Shown piece after piece: positions 18,677 through 25,227 of a stretch of 39,058 nt of DNA; the first letter of the stretch is position 1; the number at the start of each line of letters is the position of its first letter. The stretch comes from an uncultured Bacteroidales bacterium (GTDB taxonomy: Bacteria > Bacteroidota > Bacteroidia > Bacteroidales > UBA932): NCBI GenBank assembly GCA_945948555.1, contig CAMFBM010000003.1, positions 71,839 through 110,896 of the forward strand, given 5' to 3'. Below the pieces are notes generated by a model. It had not been told where the DNA came from. It made no database searches and was given only the letters and a program-made list of their open reading frames with translations. The translations under genes were made by a program, and so were the position numbers.

Positions 18677-20569
18677 ATGAACAAAAACACAATTATCGGC
18701 TTTGTGCTGATTGGAGTCATCCTGTTCGGATTCTCCTGGTATCAGTCAAGGCAATTCAAGAAACAGGCTGAATATCAGGCTCAGTTGGATTCGATTGCAC
18801 GGGTGGAGATGCTTGCGCAGATTGCGGAAGATTCCATCAGGCGTGCAGAACATCCGGAACTCTATGAGAATGAAACCGTGGTGGTCTCCTCTGAAGGGAC
18901 TTCTGCTACTTACAGCAAATCCCGTCAGACAGTTTACAAGGATTCCCTTCTGGGTGTGGCTTCGTCTGCCACAGAATCGTTCTACCGCCTTTCCAACGAG
19001 AAGGTTGAAATTGTCTTCACTACAAAGGGAGCACAGCCTTATTCCGTGAAGCTCAATGATTACAAGACCTATGACAGTCTCGATCTCCATCTTGTCAAAC
19101 CCGGCAGGAGCGAGTACGGGGTGTCCGTCTATGCGGGCGAGAACATTAACACCAAGGATTTTGTCTTCGAGGTTGCCGAGCACGACGATTCGACTCTCGT
19201 GATGCGTCTTCCGTTCTCCACGGGAGGCTATATCGAGCAGAGATATATGCTGGACTCTGACAGTTACATTGTCAGGAACGAACTCTCATTCGTAGGGATG
19301 CAGGATCTGATTTCCCGGAAGGTCTCCTATTTCGACATTGACTGGAATGTGATTGTTCCCCGTCTCGAGAAAGGATACAAGAACGAGAAGCAGTATTCCA
19401 AGATAGACTGCCATTTCCCGGGTGACAAGAAAATCCAGGAGTTGGGCAAGGCACGGGATGCCGGCAAGAGGTTCGACTCCCGCATTGAGTGGTTTGCATT
19501 CCAGCAGCAGTTTTTCTCTGCAATTATGCATGCGGAGAACGACTTTTCTTATGCTGACCTCAATGTCAGGTATTTCGATGAGAATGATCCCGAGCGCAAC
19601 CTGATGGCCTGCTCTGCAAGCCTTCGTTCCGAGGTCAACATAAATTCCGACAGGGTTACCGTTCCTTTTGATTTCTATTTCGGGCCGAACCATTTCAAGA
19701 CCCTGAAGAGTTTCGACAGAAAATACGAAAAGATTATTCCTCTGGGCGGCTGGCTTGTCAGTTGGATCAGCAGGATTGCAATCATCCCGTGCTTCAATTT
19801 CTTTGGAAAATTCATCAGCAACTACGGCCTGGTGATTCTTCTGATGACCCTCCTCATCAAGCTGGTGATTTCACCTCTGACCATAAAGTCCTACCTGTCA
19901 TCCGCCAAGATGAATGTCATCAAGCCGGAGGTCGAGAAAATCAACCAGAAATATCCTAAGGAGCAGGATGCAATGAAGAAACAGCAGGAGGTGATGGCCC
20001 TGTACAAACGGGCCGGAATCAGCCCTATGGGAGGCTGTCTGCCGATGCTCCTGCAGTTCCCTGTTCTCTTTGCGATGTTCCGTTTCTTCCCGGCTTCCAT
20101 CGAACTCCGTCAGCAGAAGTTCCTCTGGGCAGAGGACTTGAGTGCATACGACTCCATTCTTGATCTTCCTTTCAACATCCCTCTTTACGGGGACCATATC
20201 TCTTTGTTCGCTCTTCTGATGGCCCTGTCGATGTTCATCTATTCAAAGATGACTTCCGGGCAGATGTCAAACGATCCGAATATGGCCGGAATGAAGTTCA
20301 TGAGTGTCTGGATGATGCCTATTATGATGCTGTTTATCTGTAACAATCTCTCCAGCGGTCTGACATACTATTATCTGCTTTCCAACCTGATAGCAATGTT
20401 CCAGACCTGGTTTATCAGACGCTTTGTCGTGGACGAGAAGAAAATCCATGCCCAGCTTGCGGCATCCGCGGGCAAACCTCTGCCGAAGAGCAAATGGCAG
20501 CAACGTCTTGAAGAGGCCCAGAAGATGCAGCAGCAGGCCCTCAGGGAGCAGCAGAAAAAACGCAGATAA
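18677..20569 (+). CDS. yidC: Membrane protein insertase YidC
   Basis: A 630-residue inner-membrane insertase that folds and inserts membrane proteins with SecYEG or alone. It has an N-terminal membrane anchor (NTIIGFVLIGVILFGFSWY), a long periplasmic beta-sandwich domain (about 90-345), and the conserved 60-kDa inner membrane domain with five segments (about 365-595), including the family stretch GGCLPMLLQFPVLFAMF near residue 450. The C-terminus is basic and Gln-rich (QQALREQQKKRR), as expected for ribosome contact. Its stop overlaps the yggS start by one base (TAATG). Confidence 0.96.
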   Translation: MNKNTIIGFVLIGVILFGFSWYQSRQFKKQAEYQAQLDSIARVEMLAQIAEDSIRRAEHPELYENETVVVSSEGTSATYSKSRQTVYKDSLLGVASSATESFYRLSNEKVEIVFTTKGAQPYSVKLNDYKTYDSLDLHLVKPGRSEYGVSVYAGENINTKDFVFEVAEHDDSTLVMRLPFSTGGYIEQRYMLDSDSYIVRNELSFVGMQDLISRKVSYFDIDWNVIVPRLEKGYKNEKQYSKIDCHFPGDKKIQELGKARDAGKRFDSRIEWFAFQQQFFSAIMHAENDFSYADLNVRYFDENDPERNLMACSASLRSEVNINSDRVTVPFDFYFGPNHFKTLKSFDRKYEKIIPLGGWLVSWISRIAIIPCFNFFGKFISNYGLVILLMTLLIKLVISPLTIKSYLSSAKMNVIKPEVEKINQKYPKEQDAMKKQQEVMALYKRAGISPMGGCLPMLLQFPVLFAMFRFFPASIELRQQKFLWAEDLSAYDSILDLPFNIPLYGDHISLFALLMALSMFIYSKMTSGQMSNDPNMAGMKFMSVWMMPIMMLFICNNLSSGLTYYYLLSNLIAMFQTWFIRRFVVDEKKIHAQLAASAGKPLPKSKWQQRLEEAQKMQQQALREQQKKRR

Positions 20570-21246
20570 TGATTCACGACGTACTTGATGAACTGAAAAA
20601 TGAACTGCCTCCAACTGTAAAGTTGGTGGCAGTTTCCAAATTCCACCCCTTTGAGGCGATTGTACAGGCATACGAAGCCGGACAGAGAGTCTTTGCAGAG
20701 AGCCGTCCGCAGGAACTTTTTGCAAAGGAGAAACAAAGAAGTGAACTCGTGAAACTTGAAGGCCGTATGTCAGACCTTCAATGGCATTTCATCGGGCATC
20801 TCCAGACCAATAAACTCAAGATGGTCCTTCCCTATGTTTCTATGGTACAGTCTGTTGACTCTCTTCATCTTCTTGAGGCCATCAACAAATGGGGCAGTGA
20901 CAACGCCAAGGTTACCGACATTCTGATTGAATGTCACATCAGTGCCGATCAGGCCAAGCAGGGTTTCTCCGAGGATGAACTGGATTCTTTTGTCAATTCT
21001 GATGCCTCCTATCCGTTTGTTCGCATTCTGGGAGTAATGGGGATGGCCAGCCTGACTGACGATGTCGATGTCATCCGTGGCGAGTTCCGTCATCTCGTGG
21101 CTCTTCTTGATGTGCTCAGAAAGAGGGAGGGGACTCTGTTCTGCAATGAGATTTCTATGGGGATGTCGGAGGATTATCGGATTGCGGTGGAGGAGGGGGC
21201 TACTATAGTAAGAATCGGCTCTCTCATCTTTGGGTCCAGGAATTGA
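20569..21246 (+). CDS. YggS/PLPBP family pyridoxal-phosphate homeostasis protein
   Basis: A 225-residue PLP-binding TIM-barrel protein, probably non-catalytic, that buffers pyridoxal phosphate. Lys24 in KLVAVSKFHP forms the Schiff base. Other family marks are FAESRPQE (in place of FGENRVQE), WHFIGHLQTNK, a SVDSLHLL stretch, GVMGMA and the phosphate-binding SMGMSEDY...GATIVRIGSLIFG. Translation is probably coupled to yidC through the TAATG junction. The gene is immediately followed by the tandem-repeat tract. Confidence 0.94.
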   Translation: MIHDVLDELKNELPPTVKLVAVSKFHPFEAIVQAYEAGQRVFAESRPQELFAKEKQRSELVKLEGRMSDLQWHFIGHLQTNKLKMVLPYVSMVQSVDSLHLLEAINKWGSDNAKVTDILIECHISADQAKQGFSEDELDSFVNSDASYPFVRILGVMGMASLTDDVDVIRGEFRHLVALLDVLRKREGTLFCNEISMGMSEDYRIAVEEGATIVRIGSLIFGSRN

Positions 21247-21252
21247 ATAAGG

Positions 21253-21557
21253 CGGCTATTTCTTCGTTGGCGATTTTGTCAAAATCCTCACAACCGAAAG
21301 GTTGCTGCGGTTTTGACTTCAATCTCCGCCTTGAACTCACCGTCTTCTTCAATTCCTGGCAGTTCTTTGAGAACTAAGACGGCGATTTCTTCGTTGTCGA
21401 TTTTGTCAAAATCCTCACAACCGAAAGGTTGCTGCGGTATTTGACTTCAATCTCCGCCTTGAACTCGCCGTCTTCTTCAATTCCTGGCATTTCTTTGATA
21501 ACTCAGACGGCGATTTCTTCGTTGTCGATTTTGTCAAAATCCTCACAACCGAAAGGT
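21253..21557. repeat. Tandem repeat, 2.4 copies of a 127/128-bp unit
   Basis: Units begin at 21253, 21380 and 21508; the third is cut after about 50 bp. Each contains CAACC-GAAA-GGTTG, a 5-bp stem with a GAAA tetraloop (the third copy lacks the final base of the stem). Between units 2 and 3, TCGCCGTC faces GACGGCGA. On the minus strand each unit can encode PGIEEDGEFKAEIEVK, after which the frame differs between copies. The 3' end of yggS (CCAGGAATTGAA, 21236-21247) is the reverse complement of 21348-21359 inside unit 1. No intact gene is seen in 21247-21646. Confidence 0.85.
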
Positions 21558-21592
21558 AAGGTTTTAAAATGAGGGAAAAATTACTGAAATGA

Positions 21593-21634
21593 AAGACAGG
21601 GTTGGAAAACTGACATTCCAACCCTGTCTTTTTT
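21593..21634. terminator. Terminator between yggS and DUF4301 gene
   Basis: Perfect 15-bp stem AAGACAGGGTTGGAA / TTCCAACCCTGTCTT with an 8-base loop, followed by TTTT on the plus strand. It lies between convergent genes and can act for both. Confidence 0.9.
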
Positions 21635-21646
21635 AAGTTAAGATTT

Positions 21647-23224
21647 CTAAAGGTCTGTCCTGTGAGCCGGCCTGAGCAGGTCGAGGACTACTTTTACAGG
21701 GTTGAAGGTCTCGAGAGGAACTTCAACGAAGAGGGTGTTCCAGTCGCTCATAGAGCCGTTCCACAGTCCCGGAAGTTCGAGTGCCTTGAGCTCACGGCCC
21801 TGGTAACTCTTTGAACTGATGAAACCTGCGTCGTTGTCAACATATTTCAGAAGGTCGAAGCTTTCCCCTTTGTAGTTGTGTAAGCAGCAGACGATGTCAA
21901 CCGGATTGAAGTGGGTTGCCGTGGAAAGGGCCTCGCGTGCGTGAGCGTCATTCATATTGATCTGGACGCTCTCAAGAATCTGGAGTGATGTTGAACCGTC
22001 TTTCTCTTTGATTACGAAAGGACCGCCTCCCGGCTCGCCCTGGTTGCGTACCATTCCGCAGACTCTGATTGGTCTGTTGAGTTTTGCACGGAGTTTCTCG
22101 ACCCTGTCCTTGCAGTCCCTTGCCTCAGGCATTCTGATGCAAAGTTCCTTGTCAAGGAATTCCTCAATGTCGTCGCACAGGGAGATGCATTCCTCGCTCA
22201 TGCAGGCATCTTCGTAAAGTGGAGTGTAGCCAGGAAGATTAGGGTAGAGTTTCTGAGGGCCTACATTCGCACCTGAAACTGCGTCAAGTTCCTCAAGGAA
22301 GCCGAAAATCTTGTCGCGCAGTTCAACTGCCTTTCCCATCAGGGCTTTCTTGTATTTTGCTGTGACAGGAAGATAACGCTCAACTGCAACATTGTCTATG
22401 TTCTTTATTGAAACGAGTTCCTCCTCCAGTTTGTTAAGATTGTAAATCAGGGCTCCGTGTCCTGCCGGACGGAAGAGAAGAGAATCGGTCTCGGTGCGGA
22501 AAGGATTGTTGTCCACATCGACGGCAATGGTGTCGGTAGCCTTGTCCTGGAAAGTGAAAGTAATGTTATATTTAACCCCGTACCTCTGCTCGTAGGTGGC
22601 TTTTACTTCTTCGAGAGCCTCTTTGAAAAGTTCCTGGTGTTCAGGGGAGATCGTTACCACGAGATTGGCTGAACCGTCGGCATTTCTCATATAGTTCTGC
22701 GCCTCGACAAGGTGCTCTGCAAATGCGGTGCGGATCTCTCCGTCAGAGTATTTGTGGAATTTCAGAACTCCCTTTGGTTTTGCTCCGTAGTTCAAGCCTT
22801 TGTCAGTCAATGTCTTCTCAAGGATGTCCTGACGATTCTCCAAGGTGGCTTCAGGATAGAGTGCAGGGTCGTAGAATGCGAACTCTGCGATGTGCGCGGC
22901 AAATTTCGATGCCGGGGCGTCTTCTGCAAGTTCCTGTCCCTCCCTCAGTTTGTCAAGACCGCTGAAAAGGTCCTTGAACATTCTGGAAGCGGCTCCCGAT
23001 GCCGGGACGAACTTGCATTTTCCGTGGACCTCGGCCTTGTCGTAGTATGCAGCCGCCTCATCGGCCTGAGTGTCGGTGAGCACAGTAATCCCGCGCTCCG
23101 GAGTAGCCGGGGCCTCAATTTTCATCCAAGGGAAACCTTTTTTGAATCTTTCCACCTGTCCTTTCGCAGTTTCAACGGAAGAACCTCTGGATTCAATCTG
23201 TCTGATGTCTTTGTCTGTGAACAT
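21647..23224 (-). CDS. DUF4301 family protein
   Basis: A 525-residue cytosolic protein matching the Bacteroidota DUF4301 family along its length. The N-terminal part holds FVPASGAASRMFKDLF (residues 72-87), which resembles the glycine-rich, Arg-ending loop of nucleotidyltransferases of the GT-A type; that similarity is an inference and not a family assignment. Other blocks are VTISPEHQELFKEAL, RPAGHGALIYNLN, VCGMVRNQGEPGGGPF and HFNPVDIVC. No signal peptide or membrane segment is present. It is a single gene with a good promoter at 23268-23297. Function is not known. Confidence 0.87.
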   Translation of the reverse strand: MFTDKDIRQIESRGSSVETAKGQVERFKKGFPWMKIEAPATPERGITVLTDTQADEAAAYYDKAEVHGKCKFVPASGAASRMFKDLFSGLDKLREGQELAEDAPASKFAAHIAEFAFYDPALYPEATLENRQDILEKTLTDKGLNYGAKPKGVLKFHKYSDGEIRTAFAEHLVEAQNYMRNADGSANLVVTISPEHQELFKEALEEVKATYEQRYGVKYNITFTFQDKATDTIAVDVDNNPFRTETDSLLFRPAGHGALIYNLNKLEEELVSIKNIDNVAVERYLPVTAKYKKALMGKAVELRDKIFGFLEELDAVSGANVGPQKLYPNLPGYTPLYEDACMSEECISLCDDIEEFLDKELCIRMPEARDCKDRVEKLRAKLNRPIRVCGMVRNQGEPGGGPFVIKEKDGSTSLQILESVQINMNDAHAREALSTATHFNPVDIVCCLHNYKGESFDLLKYVDNDAGFISSKSYQGRELKALELPGLWNGSMSDWNTLFVEVPLETFNPVKVVLDLLRPAHRTDL

Positions 23225-23267
23225 AATATGTGGTTGTTGGTAATTAATCTCAACTTCAAAAGCCTAC

Positions 23268-23297
23268 AAATTTAGAGAAATATTTTCTCAACTACAA
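23268..23297 (-). promoter_or_regulatory. Promoter of the DUF4301 gene
   Basis: On the minus strand TTG (23295-23297), a 19-base spacer, then TAAATTTG (23268-23275) match the Bacteroidota -33/-7 pair, 44 bases from the ATG. Confidence 0.6.
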
Positions 23298-23308
23298 GCC
23301 TCTGCACC

Positions 23309-23339
23309 TTGCATATTTCCCTCTTTTTCTCCAAATTTG
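23309..23339 (+). promoter_or_regulatory. Candidate promoter of the DUF5692 gene
   Basis: TTG (23309-23311), a 20-base spacer, then CAAATTTG (23332-23339), one base off TAnnTTTG, 36 bases before the ATG. Confidence 0.5.
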
Positions 23340-23375
23340 CGGAACATTAACACTATTAACTAATCAATCATTGTT

Positions 23376-24419
23376 ATGCTATTTCATGTTTATGGGGAAA
23401 TGGCCGTGTATCAATGGGTTGCTATGATCGGCGTCCTTGTTGGCCTTATTCTTCTCAATGAATTCGCACGCAAGACCAAATTCGGCGGTGCGGTTATGTT
23501 TTTTGTCTTACCGGCCCTTCTGACCGTATATTTCATTGCCATCCAGATCGGCGCAGCCCTCGGATCCGAGTGGGCGCTGACCAACCAGACCTACCTCTAT
23601 ATGAACGGCTGGTTCCACTATGCAAAAATCTATGCGGCCCTGGCCGGATGTATCGGCTTCATGATGATCAAGTACGGATGGGGCATAGGCAAACAGCATT
23701 GGTTCAAACCTTTCCCGTTTGTGATTGTTGCCATCAACATCCTGATTGCCGTTGCATCCGATTTTGAAACCGCTGCAAAGGGATGGTACAGCTGGTTCCT
23801 CTCCCCGGAGCAGGTTTGGCTCTACGGAGGATGGCACAATGTGATGAACGGTGTCGCCGGACTGCTGAATATCTTCTGTATGACTGCCTGGTGGAGCGTG
23901 TATGCTTCAAAGGACAAGACGGATATGCTGTGGCCGGATATGACCTGGGTGTACATCCTGGTGTATGACATCTGGAACTTCGCCTACACCTACAACTGCC
24001 TGCCGACCCACTCGTGGTTCTGCGGTATTGCCCTTCTCCTTGCCCCTACAATCGCTGCAATCTTCTGGAACAAGGGAGGCTGGATTCAGAACAGGGCCAA
24101 CACTCTGGCAATCTGGTGTATGTTTGCACAGGTTTATCCTCTATTCCAATGCACTTTCCCGGACGGTACCGCCGCTACCAAATGGGCGACTCTCCCGACC
24201 CTCTATGCAGACGGAACCCTTAACGGCATAGTTGAAGGCGGCTGCGCCAATGCAGACCCTACTGCAATGACAGTTGTCAGCGCTCTTGCACTTGTTGTCA
24301 ATGTCATCGCCCTCGGTTACATCATCTATGTTTCACGCAAGCGTCACATCAATCCTTACAAGCAGGATGTCTTCGTGAATCAGAAATACTACAAGGATGC
24401 TGCAGCCAGAATGGCATAG
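23376..24419 (+). CDS. DUF5692 multi-pass membrane protein
   Basis: A 347-residue integral membrane protein with about eight or nine hydrophobic segments, rich in Trp and Tyr. Notable stretches are YLYMNGWFHYAKIYAALAG, WLYGGWHNVMNGVAGLLN, DMTWVYILVYDIWNFAYTYN and FWNKGGWIQNRANTLA. It matches the DUF5692 family, whose function is not established. The conserved His/Trp/Asn residues within membrane segments suggest a transporter or a membrane enzyme, but no known motif is present. It lies tail to tail with the small membrane protein of the hypA-hypB block, separated by a terminator. Start at 23376 is the first ATG; the ATG at 23400 is possible. Confidence 0.82.
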   Translation: MLFHVYGEMAVYQWVAMIGVLVGLILLNEFARKTKFGGAVMFFVLPALLTVYFIAIQIGAALGSEWALTNQTYLYMNGWFHYAKIYAALAGCIGFMMIKYGWGIGKQHWFKPFPFVIVAINILIAVASDFETAAKGWYSWFLSPEQVWLYGGWHNVMNGVAGLLNIFCMTAWWSVYASKDKTDMLWPDMTWVYILVYDIWNFAYTYNCLPTHSWFCGIALLLAPTIAAIFWNKGGWIQNRANTLAIWCMFAQVYPLFQCTFPDGTAATKWATLPTLYADGTLNGIVEGGCANADPTAMTVVSALALVVNVIALGYIIYVSRKRHINPYKQDVFVNQKYYKDAAARMA

Positions 24420-24442
24420 TGTCCTGTCATATTCGTAATAGG

Positions 24443-24476
24443 AAAACCCTTCTGTCAGGCGTGGCAGAAGGGTTTT
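24443..24476. terminator. Bidirectional terminator after DUF5692 gene
   Basis: Stem AAAACCCTTCTG (24443-24454) / CAGAAGGGTTTT (24465-24476) with a 10-base loop. The terminal A4/T4 runs allow action on both convergent transcripts. Confidence 0.88.
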
Positions 24477-24505
24477 AATTTAAAAGTATGTTCCGAAATC
24501 GGCTG

Positions 24506-24844
24506 CTAAGCCTTTGCCGGACGTCTGCGGAGCACGGCCCAGAGAGCCCACACTACAGTGATTGTCAGTGACATAGGCAGCCCGACAGTCAACATCTCCC
24601 TGAGGAAAATCTGAGTCCCTCCTTCGACGGTGAATGCCGAAAAGAAAGGAAAACTGAAGATAATCTCGCCGTTGATGATGTGATCGACGATGAGCATCAC
24701 AGTGCCTCCCCAAAGCATTTTCTCAAGTGCCGGAACCTCTCTTTTGAGGGCACCGGCTCCTTCGCTGCCGATTGAAGCTGAATTGTGTCTGCGGTAGATG
24801 GTCGTGGCAATCGCCTGAGCCATAGGTACTAAAAAACAAGCCAT
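24506..24844 (-). CDS. Small membrane protein of unknown function
   Basis: About 112 residues from the ATG giving MACFLVPMAQAIATTIYRRH. An in-frame TTG at 24853 would add MKD and sits exactly where the pdxB ATG sits relative to the same 18-bp leader motif, so it cannot be excluded. After a short N-terminal hydrophobic stretch there are two or three membrane segments (about 45-65 and 75-100) and a basic end (LRRRPAKA). I do not recognise a family. It is the last gene of the patatin-hypB-flavoenzyme-hypA run, 38 bases after hypA, and its conserved position there would be the best clue to its role. Confidence 0.65.
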   Translation of the reverse strand: MACFLVPMAQAIATTIYRRHNSASIGSEGAGALKREVPALEKMLWGGTVMLIVDHIINGEIIFSFPFFSAFTVEGGTQIFLREMLTVGLPMSLTITVVWALWAVLRRRPAKA

Positions 24845-24852
24845 ATCTTTCA

Positions 24853-24870
24853 ATATTTAATATTTCGTAA
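24853..24870 (-). repeat. Shared leader motif, copy 1
   Basis: Minus-strand TTACGAAATATTAAATAT lies just upstream of the small membrane protein start. The identical 18-mer is found at 31741-31758 before pdxB, and a 16/18 match at 28816-28833 before hypB. Confidence 0.6.
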
Positions 24871-24882
24871 TATTCAATATTC

Positions 24883-25227
24883 CTAAATTACTTCTATCTC
24901 CTTGATTTCCACTTCATTGCCTCTTTCGAGCCAGGTGCGGTCACTTCCGCAGCGGGGACAGATTTTTCCGTTGGCGACGGTGGGGTAGCTGCAGTTGCAG
25001 CTGTCGCAGTGGGTGAGGGCGTCGATGGTGAGTATTTCGAGTTCGCAGCCTTTCATCATATCTTCCTTTTCAACTGCCCATTTCCAGCAGTCCTCGAGGT
25101 AGTAGGGGACTACGGTCGAAACCTCTCCTATGTTCATCACCACCTTGCTGACGTGAGTCGCACCGTTCTGCTCAGCGACCTGCCTGACCTGCTTGATGAT
25201 GTGGAAAACGATTCCCAGTTCGTGCAT
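24883..25227 (-). CDS. hypA: Nickel metallochaperone HypA
   Basis: A 114-residue HypA/HybF protein that delivers nickel to hydrogenase (or, in some bacteria, urease) together with HypB. The N-terminus is MHE, whose His2 is the essential nickel ligand. The structural zinc site is formed by CDSC (74-77) and CPRC (90-93), with extra cysteines at 79 and 47. The start is the ATG that overlaps the flavoenzyme stop as TAATG; a longer open frame to 25395 only shadows that gene. No hydrogenase or urease subunit is encoded in the window, so the client is not evident. Confidence 0.94.
   Translation of the reverse strand: MHELGIVFHIIKQVRQVAEQNGATHVSKVVMNIGEVSTVVPYYLEDCWKWAVEKEDMMKGCELEILTIDALTHCDSCNCSYPTVANGKICPRCGSDRTWLERGNEVEIKEIEVI

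Noticed and set aside
21253..21557. CRISPR array
   Set aside because: The units are long (about 128 bp), contiguous and without unique spacers, and no cas genes are present.
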